64,000 nt of DNA, from contig OZ220684.1 in NCBI GenBank assembly GCA_965116395.1, positions 372,001 to 436,000 on the forward strand, given 5' to 3'. Positions 43,264 through 51,363 of this stretch are shown piece after piece. The position numbers and the translations under genes were made by a program. This stretch comes from Bin5 sp965116395. GTDB taxonomy: Bacteria; Chloroflexota; Anaerolineae; Caldilineales; Caldilineaceae. Every line of letters begins with the position of its first letter. Positions within the stretch are counted from its first letter, which is position 1. The notes beneath the pieces are model-generated. The model did no database searches, had not been told where the DNA came from, and was given only the letters and a program-made list of their open reading frames with translations.

Positions 43264-43989
43264 ATGAATAGAATGACCTACCGCGAGACATTCGAAGACG
43301 GAGCCGGCGGCTGGATTGCCTGGTTGGGACCCGGTCAGCCGGCGCCGGCCTTCATCGAAGACGGAGCATTAGTCTCTCGCGGCCCGTGGGGCATTGACTC
43401 CAATCATGCTCCTCCAGGCGGCGGCTATCTCCATCTCCTGTTCATTCTGCACACTGCTCCCCAAGCCAATCCGGGCGAGCGATACGGGCCTCTCTTGGGC
43501 GGGAACCGCTTTATCGAAGGAGGCTATCCCCGAGATTTTCGCAATGCTCGACTTACCTTGCGGCTCAAGGGTGATGTCGACCTTCAGGGGGCAGAGTTGC
43601 GGCTACACTGCCAGTCTCGCGTGGGGGACAAGGCCATCAACTTTGTTTTGACATCACAGTGCTTCACATTGACGCAGGACTGGACGGAGCAGACGATCAC
43701 GCTGGCACCGGACCCGGAGCAGTGGCTCTGCCTGGGAGCACGCCACGATCTGACGGACGAATACGGCTGGGGCGATATTGAGAGTGTGCTGCAGGATATC
43801 AACATCGATATCATCCTCCTGCTGCACCCTTTGCAAATTGTCCCGCTACAGCCTCAGCCTGGCGGTCCACACGCTCAACGCGCAGAACTTGATTATGAGG
43901 TAGACAGAAGTCGCCTTCCCACGGGAGAGATCTGGTTGAGCGAAGTGCAAATCGACTTTAGCGACTCTTCAGCGCAGCGGGGACGATAA
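43264..43989 (+). CDS. Uncharacterised beta-rich protein, possibly carbohydrate-binding
   Basis: This 241-residue protein has no family I recognise. It opens with YRETFEDGAGGWIAW and continues with strand-rich segments (ARLTLRLKGDVDLQGAELRL, NFVLTSQCFTLTQDW and EIWLSEVQIDF). This is the look of a jelly-roll module as found in carbohydrate-binding domains and some polysaccharide lyases. There is no signal peptide, so it is cytoplasmic. A GTG at 43240 overlapping the previous stop (GTGA) is in frame. The ATG at 43264 has a GGAAGGA site at proper spacing and is preferred. It ends locus 4. Position suggests a sugar-binding or isomerase-like helper. Confidence 0.55.
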   Translation: MNRMTYRETFEDGAGGWIAWLGPGQPAPAFIEDGALVSRGPWGIDSNHAPPGGGYLHLLFILHTAPQANPGERYGPLLGGNRFIEGGYPRDFRNARLTLRLKGDVDLQGAELRLHCQSRVGDKAINFVLTSQCFTLTQDWTEQTITLAPDPEQWLCLGARHDLTDEYGWGDIESVLQDINIDIILLLHPLQIVPLQPQPGGPHAQRAELDYEVDRSRLPTGEIWLSEVQIDFSDSSAQRGR

Positions 43990-44463
43990 CCGGGCAGGCA
44001 GGGCAAATGGAGTGATCTGTAAGCGCATTGACATGAGGTGATCTCCGTGCTACACTGCGGCCACAGTCAGGAGAGTCAAGCGCGCCCCTATCGAGCCCTC
44101 GCAGGCAGTTCAAAGACGCACACGGGCATTACTGCACACGACAATCGGGCACCTTAAGTCAAGGGTTTCATGGTATCGGCGAGCGATGACAGATAGTTCG
44201 CGCACCGCTATCGCGCCTTGATGCAAAAACGAACATAGCTAACCAAAGTGAAGAAATTTGCCCTTGATGAAGCGCTAACAGCTTTTTTTCCACTAAGGAC
44301 AATGAATTCGAATCTGAATTAGCACAGAAGCTAGTAAAGGAGGCGGCAGACGCGGGTCATCAGAACAGGGGCTGACACACTCCCAGTGGATGGTACAGAA
44401 GCATGTATTATTCGGCAGTTATTCCTCTCAATCGAACCTCAAGAACCAGATGGAGACAGAACC
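43990..44463. other. Long leader region before locus 5
   Basis: These 474 bases hold a strong promoter (44028-44056) near the left end, then an unusually long, AT-richer leader of about 400 bases. I found no convincing ORF, riboswitch or terminator in the leader. An AAAGGAGG motif lies at 44336-44343 but no reading frame of note follows it. Confidence 0.55.
44028..44056 (+). promoter_or_regulatory. Strong sigma70-type promoter for locus 5
   Basis: A perfect TTGACA (44028-44033), a 17-base spacer and TACACT (44051-44056) give a near-consensus promoter. Transcription would start near 44063, about 400 bases before the binding-protein start. Confidence 0.65.
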
Positions 44464-46176
44464 ATGAAAAAGTCTAGAGTTTCTCGTCGTGATTTCCTCC
44501 GCCTCTCGGCGACGACAGCCGCGGGCGTACTATTGACCGCGTGCGCGCCGGCCATTGCGCCGAGCGACGAGGCTGAATCCGGTGCTATGGCGGAAGCGAC
44601 AGCGGCGCCAGCGGAAGAATCGGCCGCCATGGAGGACGGCGGCACGTTGACCTTCAACACTGGATCTCCCTGGGGGACTTTCAGCCCCTTCCGACCGACC
44701 TACCAGTACGGCTACAGCAGCAATACGCCGGCCATGCTGACGCATAGCCGCCTGTTTGACCTCGACCGCAACAACGACACGCACCCGGACCTGGCATTGG
44801 AGTGGGAGATTTCCGACGACGCCACCGTGTACACTTTCAGACTGCGCGAGGACGCCACATGGCACGACGGCGAACCGGTCACGGCCAACGATGTTGTCGA
44901 GACGGTCCGGTTCATCTTGAACCAGGACACCAACATCAACCCCCGCCGCTGGATCAGTGCCCTCAAAGGTGGGCAGGACTACTATGACGGGGCAAGCGAT
45001 GAGTTGCCGGGCGTCTACGCGCCGGACGACTTCACTGTCGTCTTCGAGTTGACGGACACAAACGTCGGCTGGCACTTGTCGGCAACCACTGACCTGCAGA
45101 TCCTGCCGGCGCACATCTTCAATAGCGTGGCGCCATCAGATATCGTAGAGCACCACGCGCCGGCCTGGTACACACCCGAACTGAACATCGGTTCCGGCCC
45201 GTTCAAGTACGTGCGCGCAGAGCGCGACCAATTCGTTGAATTGGTGCGCAATGAGGATTACTACGGTGGCACGCCCAAACTTGAGCGCATTATTTTTAAG
45301 AACTTCGGCGCGGCCGATACCCAGTTTATCGCCCTGCAGAAGGGCGAATTGGATGTCTGGAACGTTCCGCAGGACTTCTACGAGCAGTCCCTGGAACTGG
45401 AAAACGTAAATGTCCAACTGGTCAACCGCAACTACATTCGCGTCTTCCTCCTGAACTACGAGTCACCAGTCCTTGCAGACAAGCGCGTGCGCCAGGCCCT
45501 GGCCTACGCCATTGACCGCGTTGGTATCTGCGAGGGCCTCTACTCCGGTCTCTGTCAGCCCTACAACTCCTACATGGAGATGCGCCCGTGGGTTGCTGAC
45601 GGCCTCAACCAGTACGAGTACAATCCCGAAAAGGCCAAAGAGTTGCTTGCCGAGGCCGAAGCCGACGGCACATGGGACCCGGACAACGTGCTGCGCGTCA
45701 ACTGGTACTACAGCGACGCCCTCCATCAGGACATTATGGCCGCGATTCAGCAGAACCTGGCCGCTGTCGGTGTGGAGACGCAGCTGCAGTACCTGGAAGG
45801 CACTTCGGCCACAGAGACGCAGAGTTCCTGTGATTTTGAGATGTACTATCAGGGTTGGGGCTTCTCATTCCCCGAGCAGTACAACTCGTTCTTCACCGAT
45901 TCGGAACGCTGCACAACACCGTGGGGCGACCCGGAGGCACAAGAGATGTTCAAAGAAACTGCAACCACGGTCGATCTCGAAGAGCGCATGGCGATTCACG
46001 AAGAGATCCAAAGGCGCCTTAACGACGAACTGCCGATGATGCCCTTCCTGCAGTTTATCGGCCCGGTGGCAGTCAACAAGAGGGTACAGGGTTTCAATGA
46101 GGACGCCCTCTGGAACCGCTACTATCCGTGGAGCAACGGCTACGCCAACGCGGTCAACTGGGCAGTTACGGGATAA
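44464..46176 (+). CDS. ABC importer solute-binding protein with Tat-type lipoprotein signal, locus 5
   Basis: This is a 570-residue family 5 binding protein. Its signal peptide differs from the other six: a twin-arginine motif VSRRDFLRLS (residues 6-15) is followed by LLTAC (Cys27), which predicts export in folded form by Tat and then lipid anchoring. The linker is rich in Ala/Glu. Family blocks are FRLREDATWHDGEPVTANDVVE near residue 125 and KRVRQALAYAIDRVGICEGLY near residue 340. The frame is open from 44386, but the ATG at 44464 starts the signal. It heads the largest locus, with propellers, aminotransferases and amidohydrolases downstream. Confidence 0.9.
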   Translation: MKKSRVSRRDFLRLSATTAAGVLLTACAPAIAPSDEAESGAMAEATAAPAEESAAMEDGGTLTFNTGSPWGTFSPFRPTYQYGYSSNTPAMLTHSRLFDLDRNNDTHPDLALEWEISDDATVYTFRLREDATWHDGEPVTANDVVETVRFILNQDTNINPRRWISALKGGQDYYDGASDELPGVYAPDDFTVVFELTDTNVGWHLSATTDLQILPAHIFNSVAPSDIVEHHAPAWYTPELNIGSGPFKYVRAERDQFVELVRNEDYYGGTPKLERIIFKNFGAADTQFIALQKGELDVWNVPQDFYEQSLELENVNVQLVNRNYIRVFLLNYESPVLADKRVRQALAYAIDRVGICEGLYSGLCQPYNSYMEMRPWVADGLNQYEYNPEKAKELLAEAEADGTWDPDNVLRVNWYYSDALHQDIMAAIQQNLAAVGVETQLQYLEGTSATETQSSCDFEMYYQGWGFSFPEQYNSFFTDSERCTTPWGDPEAQEMFKETATTVDLEERMAIHEEIQRRLNDELPMMPFLQFIGPVAVNKRVQGFNEDALWNRYYPWSNGYANAVNWAVTG

Positions 46177-46199
46177 CACGTTTGTGGAAAGTAAACGGA

Positions 46200-46231
46200 G
46201 AGAAGAGAGGCGGGGAATCGCCTCTCTTCTC
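46200..46231 (+). terminator. Hairpin after locus 5 binding protein
   Basis: A perfect 13-bp stem (GAGAAGAGAGGCG, 46200-46212, with its complement 46219-46231) has the loop GGGAAT. It is very stable but has no T-run, so it fits a 3' stabiliser or processing site. Confidence 0.65.
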
Positions 46232-46266
46232 CTCCCGCACTGTCCTCCTGTTGTGAGAAAATAGCC

Positions 46267-47229
46267 TTGCGAACCTACATTTTGCGCCGCCTGGCGGTCT
46301 CAGCACCCATTCTTCTGGGACTGACACTGGTGACTTTCATATTCACCGAACTGATGCCGGGCGACTTTGTCGACGCGCTGATTCCGCCGCTGGCGATTGT
46401 CAACTACACGCCGGAACAGTTGGAGTCGATGCGCGAGAACTACGGCCTAAATAAACCCGCCCCGGTTCGCTACCTGATCTGGTTGCGCGAGTTGGGGAAG
46501 GGCAATCTGGGCAAGTCGATGATATCGGGGGCGCCCGTGCGCGACGAAATCCTGCAAAGGATGCCGGCTACGCTTCAGCTCACGGCGACTTCGCTTCTGT
46601 TTGGTATCACATTTGGAGCCATCCTGGGTATAATTTCCGCGGTAAAGCAGTACACCTGGGTCGACCAGACGCTCACGCTGCTTGGCTTCATCTGGATATC
46701 CACGCCCGGTTTCGTTTTTGCGATCGGGGCGATCTTCCTGTTTTCTTTGAAAATAAGTCTCTTCCCTACCTCCGGTATCACCAACTATGGCGAAGAGGCT
46801 TCGATTCTGACGCGCCTCCACCACATGTTTCTGCCGGCACTGGTCCTGGGATTGGGAAGCATGGCCGGCTTTATGCGCTATTCGCGCAGCAGCTTGCTTG
46901 ATGTAATCCGTCAGGACTACATTACGGTTGCGCGTGCCAAGGGGCTTGCTGAGAAGGCTGTCCTGCTGGGGCACGCCTTGCGGAATGCGCTCATCCCTCT
47001 GATTACGATTGTAAGCCTTGACATCCCTTTTCTAATCGGCGGCACTGTCATTATTGAGCATATTTTTGCCTGGCCAGGCATGGGAACATACAGCCTGACA
47101 GCGATTTACTCACGCGACTATCCGGTGATCATGGGCGTGAACTTCATGGTTGCGCTCGTGGTCTTAATGAGCAACCTGCTGGCCGACATCACCTATGCAT
47201 TCGCCGATCCGCGAATTCGCTACGAGTAA
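46267..47229 (+). CDS. ABC importer permease, DppB/OppB type, locus 5
   Basis: This 320-residue inner-membrane permease starts at TTG. The family-typical lead is (M)RTYILRRLAVSAPILLG, with helix 1 ending LMPGDFVDAL. The YGLNKPAPVRYLIWLRELGKG block is near residue 60, the coupling loop DYITVARAKGLAEKAVLLGH near residue 217, and the C-terminus is FADPRIRYE. It is the short form (FPTSGITNYGEE before the loop) as in loci 2 and 3. The upstream sequence has no clear Shine-Dalgarno site, so together with TTG low translation is likely. Confidence 0.9.
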   Translation: MRTYILRRLAVSAPILLGLTLVTFIFTELMPGDFVDALIPPLAIVNYTPEQLESMRENYGLNKPAPVRYLIWLRELGKGNLGKSMISGAPVRDEILQRMPATLQLTATSLLFGITFGAILGIISAVKQYTWVDQTLTLLGFIWISTPGFVFAIGAIFLFSLKISLFPTSGITNYGEEASILTRLHHMFLPALVLGLGSMAGFMRYSRSSLLDVIRQDYITVARAKGLAEKAVLLGHALRNALIPLITIVSLDIPFLIGGTVIIEHIFAWPGMGTYSLTAIYSRDYPVIMGVNFMVALVVLMSNLLADITYAFADPRIRYE

Positions 47230-47337
47230 GAAGAGGTCCTGCCGCGATGCGCGGAGTTACTGAGAAGCCGATGATATCCCCTGTACTCTATAGTCACTGT
47301 TCCGGGCAGGCGGGATCAGGAACGGAAAGAGCGGGCA

Positions 47338-48231
47338 ATGTCCACCTCTGAGCTTGTTGATACCTTGGATGCGCCCCGCAGGGACTCGGTTCAGCAGCGA
47401 TTCTGGCGCCGTCTGTTCCGGCACAAACTGGGGATGATCGGGCTCGTCATGCTGGCGTTGCTGGTGTTCGCGGCGATCTTCGCGCCCCTGTTGGCCGGAG
47501 TCGACCCGGCGGCAATGGACCTGAAGTTGAAGAACAAGCCGCCCAGCGCCGAGCACATCCTGGGCACGGACGCCATCGGACGGGACGTTTGGGCCCGCCT
47601 GGTCTTTGGGGCACGCGTTTCGCTTTCGGTCGGGCTTGTCGCAGTGGGCATCTATACCTCGATCGCGCTCATTCTAGGCAGCATCTCCGGCTATGCGGGC
47701 GGCCAGATCGACAACCTCATTATGCGCTTCACCGATATCATTATGTGTTTCCCCACCTTTCTGCTGATCATCACGGTGGCGGCGGTGCTGCCCCCCAATA
47801 TCTTCAATATCATGGTGATTATCGGCATATTTGGCTGGCCTGGCATGACGCGACTTATACGCGGCCAATTTCTCAGTCTGCGCGGGCAGGACTTCGTTAT
47901 AGCTGCAGTTGCGGTCGGTGTCCCGACACGGCGGATCATCTTTCGCCACATTCTGCCCAATGTTGTCGGGCCAGTGGTTGTAGCCGCGACATTGGGGCTG
48001 GCAGGCGCTATTCTGACGGAGTCAAGTCTGAGTTTCCTCGGCCTGGGCGTACAGCAACCGACGCCAAGTTGGGGGCAGACCTTGACGACCGCCCTGCAAC
48101 TGCCGATATTGGAGAACATGCCCTGGCGCTGGCTTCCTTCAGCAACCGCGATTGCTTTTGCGGTATTGTCGATGAATTTTTTCGGCGACGCCCTACGCGA
48201 TGCCTTCGACCCGCGCCAGTATCTGGACTAG
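47338..48231 (+). CDS. ABC importer permease, DppC/OppC type, locus 5
   Basis: This 297-residue partner permease shows FWRRLFRHKLGMIGLVMLALL (first helix), EHILGTDAIGRDVWARLVFGAR near residue 67, the coupling loop DFVIAAVAVGVPTRRIIFRH near residue 185 and the C-terminus FFGDALRDAFDPRQYLD. It lacks the roughly 24-residue insertion of loci 1, 4 and 6. No ATPase gene follows; enzyme genes begin 95 bases downstream. Confidence 0.92.
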   Translation: MSTSELVDTLDAPRRDSVQQRFWRRLFRHKLGMIGLVMLALLVFAAIFAPLLAGVDPAAMDLKLKNKPPSAEHILGTDAIGRDVWARLVFGARVSLSVGLVAVGIYTSIALILGSISGYAGGQIDNLIMRFTDIIMCFPTFLLIITVAAVLPPNIFNIMVIIGIFGWPGMTRLIRGQFLSLRGQDFVIAAVAVGVPTRRIIFRHILPNVVGPVVVAATLGLAGAILTESSLSFLGLGVQQPTPSWGQTLTTALQLPILENMPWRWLPSATAIAFAVLSMNFFGDALRDAFDPRQYLD

Positions 48232-48326
48232 CCCCACTCCGGACTTGGTCTGCCAATTCGAAGGACTCGCACATCAGACCATTTCTCCTTCTTAGAAAAC
48301 GTCATAATTTCGCATGGAATTGAGGG

Positions 48327-49778
48327 ATGACCGGCGATAAGGACAGGCAGTTTTCAGCGGGAGAACGGCAACTCTTCCTGGATGATGACGACATCGCGCG
48401 CTTGGACGGACTGCGTCGCGTGTTCCATCAGCCGCAGAAGCGCGGCGCGGTGATCAGGCGCGAGCCTGCCCTTGGCGGAAACCCGGAGATCCGGTGCGCG
48501 CCGGCGTGGGATCCGGAGGCACAGGTGTGGAAGCTGTGGACCATCTGTATCACGCCCGAAGAGTTGCACGGTATCGCAGGGTTATCAGGCTACCACGAAA
48601 GCCGCGACGGACTCCACTGGACTCAGCCCATTTTGCGCCAAGCTGAATACCTTGGCACTTGCGAGAACAATCTCGTCTATATTCCCATGGGCGATGGCAG
48701 TACAGCTGAGATTCTGGGAGCGGTCTATGACAAGGGCGACCCGGACCCTGGCCGGCGGTACAAAGCAATGAGCTTCACTATGGCGCCGGAGCTGGCCGTC
48801 CTGTTCGCCACGTCGCCTGACGGCATCCGCTGGACGCGGGTGGACATCCCACCGATTGCCTCGGGCGACGAGCCCAATTTCAGCTTCGATGAACGCAATC
48901 ACCTCTTTATGACGACTGTAAAGGTTCCGGGTCCGTTTGGTCGTTCCCATGCGCTGTCGGTCAGCGAGGATTTCGAAAATTGGAGTGAGCCGGAACTGGT
49001 ATTCCATGCTGACGAGGAGGACCAGGAGCAGGCCCGCCGGATTATCGCCGACCGTCTGGCCGACCCATCGTTGCAACAGCCGGTTTTCAACCACCCGGAG
49101 GAGCATGCGGTTGACGTCTACAACTTCGCCATCTCCCGCTACGAAAGCCGCTACATCGGCTTTGCCTCGATGTTTTACCATACCGGCCGCGCTTGGAATG
49201 ACCGCAACCATGACGGCTTTCATCACGTCCAATTGGCGTGCAGCCGGGACATGCGCAGTTGGCGTCGACTTGGCGAGCGGGCGCCCTTCATCGGTCCTTC
49301 GCCCCTCGGGGGCGGCGCGTATGACACGATGCAGATTCTGGGGCCGTCCTTCCCGGTTGTGCGCGGTGACCAACTGTGGTTCTACTATTCCGGCATCCGA
49401 CATCGCTGGCAACCGCAAAAGGCCAGCCCGGAGCGGGCCGCGATATGTCTGGCAACCCTGCGGCGGGATGGCTTTGTTTCGCTGGATGCCGATGCAGACA
49501 GCGGCTCGGTTACTACCGTTCCTTTTCGCTGGCAAGGTGAGCAGCTTTATTTGAACGCCGACGCTGCAGAGGGTGAGATCGGCTGCGAGCTTCTCGACGC
49601 GGTGGGCCAGCCGTTGGCAGGGTTTGAGAGGCACAACTCTATCCCCGTGACGGCGGATGGCGTGTGCCAGGTAGTAAGGTGGGGCAGTGAAGAACGTCTG
49701 CCGGCAGTTTCTGCCGGTCCGATACAGCTGCGAATCTGGTTACGAAACGCACGATTGTACAGTTACTGGCTTGCATAG
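48327..49778 (+). CDS. Beta-propeller protein, GH32/GH43-superfamily-like, first of a tandem pair
   Basis: This 483-residue protein probably forms a five-bladed beta-propeller of the kind used by GH32, GH43 and related glycosidases. Features are RQLFLDDDDIARLDGL (14-29), CAPAWDPEAQVWKLWTI, SGYHESRDGLHWTQP near residue 90, DEPNFSFDERNHLFMTTVKV near 185 and a C-terminal beta module ending RLYSYWLA. I cannot identify the catalytic triad, so activity is not proven. There is no signal peptide. It follows the permeases and has a paralogue 12 bases downstream. A cytoplasmic glycosidase or phosphorylase on the imported compound is the best guess. Confidence 0.65.
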   Translation: MTGDKDRQFSAGERQLFLDDDDIARLDGLRRVFHQPQKRGAVIRREPALGGNPEIRCAPAWDPEAQVWKLWTICITPEELHGIAGLSGYHESRDGLHWTQPILRQAEYLGTCENNLVYIPMGDGSTAEILGAVYDKGDPDPGRRYKAMSFTMAPELAVLFATSPDGIRWTRVDIPPIASGDEPNFSFDERNHLFMTTVKVPGPFGRSHALSVSEDFENWSEPELVFHADEEDQEQARRIIADRLADPSLQQPVFNHPEEHAVDVYNFAISRYESRYIGFASMFYHTGRAWNDRNHDGFHHVQLACSRDMRSWRRLGERAPFIGPSPLGGGAYDTMQILGPSFPVVRGDQLWFYYSGIRHRWQPQKASPERAAICLATLRRDGFVSLDADADSGSVTTVPFRWQGEQLYLNADAAEGEIGCELLDAVGQPLAGFERHNSIPVTADGVCQVVRWGSEERLPAVSAGPIQLRIWLRNARLYSYWLA

Positions 49779-49790
49779 AGGAGAAGCGGA

Positions 49791-51263
49791 ATGGCATCTG
49801 AGTCGAATCGTAAGTTCGCCCGCCTGGAGAGACAGCTATTTCTTGACGATAGCGACATTGCCAGTGTCGACGGCCTGGAAATGACCATGCATCAGCCAAA
49901 CAAGAAGGGCGCGGTCATCCGCTCAGATCCATTTATGGCCCTGCGCGCCGGCCGCGACGACGGCCCTGCCTACCGACCGCAAACACGGACAGCACCGGTA
50001 TGGGATGCAGAGGCCGAACTTTGGAAGTTCTGGACAATCGGGGCCAAGATGGACGCGGACAATGGGCGTTCCTCCTACCACGAGAGCCGCGATGGGCTTC
50101 ACTGGTACCAACCAAACGTGGGGCAGTTCGAATACCAGGGATCGCTCGACAACAACCACGTCGCCATCCCCATCGATGAAAAGCGTACCTCGGAAGTGCT
50201 GGGCGTGGTCTACGATGCCCGCGACCCAGACCCGTCGCGCCGCTTTAAGGCTATCAGCTTTATCATGGTTCCCGATCATTCGGTTGTCTTTGCCGTGTCG
50301 CCTGACGGCATTGTCTGGAGGCGGGATGACGCGCCCGCTATCCTCTCAGGCGATGAGCCGAATTTCAGCTTTGACGCGGCCAACCACCGCTTCATTGCTA
50401 CCGTCAAAGTACGGGGCGACCACGGACGTTCGCACGCACTGACCACAAGCGTGGACTTTCGAAATTGGAGCGAACCTGAACTGGTCTTTCAGGCCGATGA
50501 TGAGGACCAGGAGTTGGCGCGCGAGGTGATCGCAAGGCGGCTCGCCAATCCGGCGCTGCAGCAAACCGTTGCCAACCACCCGGAAGAGCACGGCGTAGAT
50601 GTCTATAATTTCAGCGTTTCCAGATATGAGAGCCGCTATATCGGCTTTGCCTCAATGTTTCACCACGTAGGACGCTCTGTGGACGGCAAAAATCACGACG
50701 GCTTCCATCATGTTCAGTTGGCCAGCAGCCGCAATATGTACACCTGGCTGCGGCAGGGAGGCCGCGAGCCATTTATCGACTCATCGCCTGTGGGAGCCGG
50801 TGCATACGACACGCTGCAGATGCTGGGACCGTCCTCACCGGTCTTACGCGATGACGAGCTTTGGTTCTACTACACGGGCGTCAAGTTCCGGCGCCTTCCA
50901 CCTAAATGGGATCCGGATCACGCGGCAATCTGTCTGGCCACATTGCGGCGGGACGGATTTGTCTCGATGGATGGCGTAGAAGAGGGCGGCTCGGTAGTAA
51001 CGGAGCCTTTCGACTGGGATGGGTCACGGCTCTTTCTCAATGCGGTCGCGGACGAGGGCGTTATCACCGTTGAAGTACTCGAGGCCGACGGCCGGCCGCT
51101 GCTGGGCTACGGTAGCCAGGACGCCACCGGGGTGCGTGTCGATAGCGTGCGCAAACCGGTTGTGTGGCGTGAGCGCAGCGTGATGCCAAACCCGGCCAAG
51201 GGGCAGATCCGGTTGCGCTTTAACATAACGAACGCGCAGCTATACAGTTACTGGTTTGAATAG
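49791..51263 (+). CDS. Beta-propeller protein, GH32/GH43-superfamily-like, second of a tandem pair
   Basis: This 490-residue paralogue of the preceding gene matches over its full length. Shared blocks include FLDDSDIASVDGLEMTMHQP, YHESRDGLHWYQPN, GDEPNFSFDAANH and the C-terminal AQLYSYWFE. It has an extra loop near residue 50 (RAGRDDGPAYRPQ) that the first copy lacks. A good AGAGGAG site precedes the ATG. Keeping two diverged copies side by side suggests that the products form a hetero-oligomer or act on two linkages of one substrate. The glycosidase assignment is by fold resemblance only. Confidence 0.65.
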   Translation: MASESNRKFARLERQLFLDDSDIASVDGLEMTMHQPNKKGAVIRSDPFMALRAGRDDGPAYRPQTRTAPVWDAEAELWKFWTIGAKMDADNGRSSYHESRDGLHWYQPNVGQFEYQGSLDNNHVAIPIDEKRTSEVLGVVYDARDPDPSRRFKAISFIMVPDHSVVFAVSPDGIVWRRDDAPAILSGDEPNFSFDAANHRFIATVKVRGDHGRSHALTTSVDFRNWSEPELVFQADDEDQELAREVIARRLANPALQQTVANHPEEHGVDVYNFSVSRYESRYIGFASMFHHVGRSVDGKNHDGFHHVQLASSRNMYTWLRQGGREPFIDSSPVGAGAYDTLQMLGPSSPVLRDDELWFYYTGVKFRRLPPKWDPDHAAICLATLRRDGFVSMDGVEEGGSVVTEPFDWDGSRLFLNAVADEGVITVEVLEADGRPLLGYGSQDATGVRVDSVRKPVVWRERSVMPNPAKGQIRLRFNITNAQLYSYWFE

Positions 51264-51363
51264 GTTCGACGGGGATGGAACGTTGAGTGACTGAAGCTGC
51301 TTGTTCGACAGACCTAGTCGAAGATCTGAACGGGAAAATCTCAGAAAGAGCGGGGAATAGACA

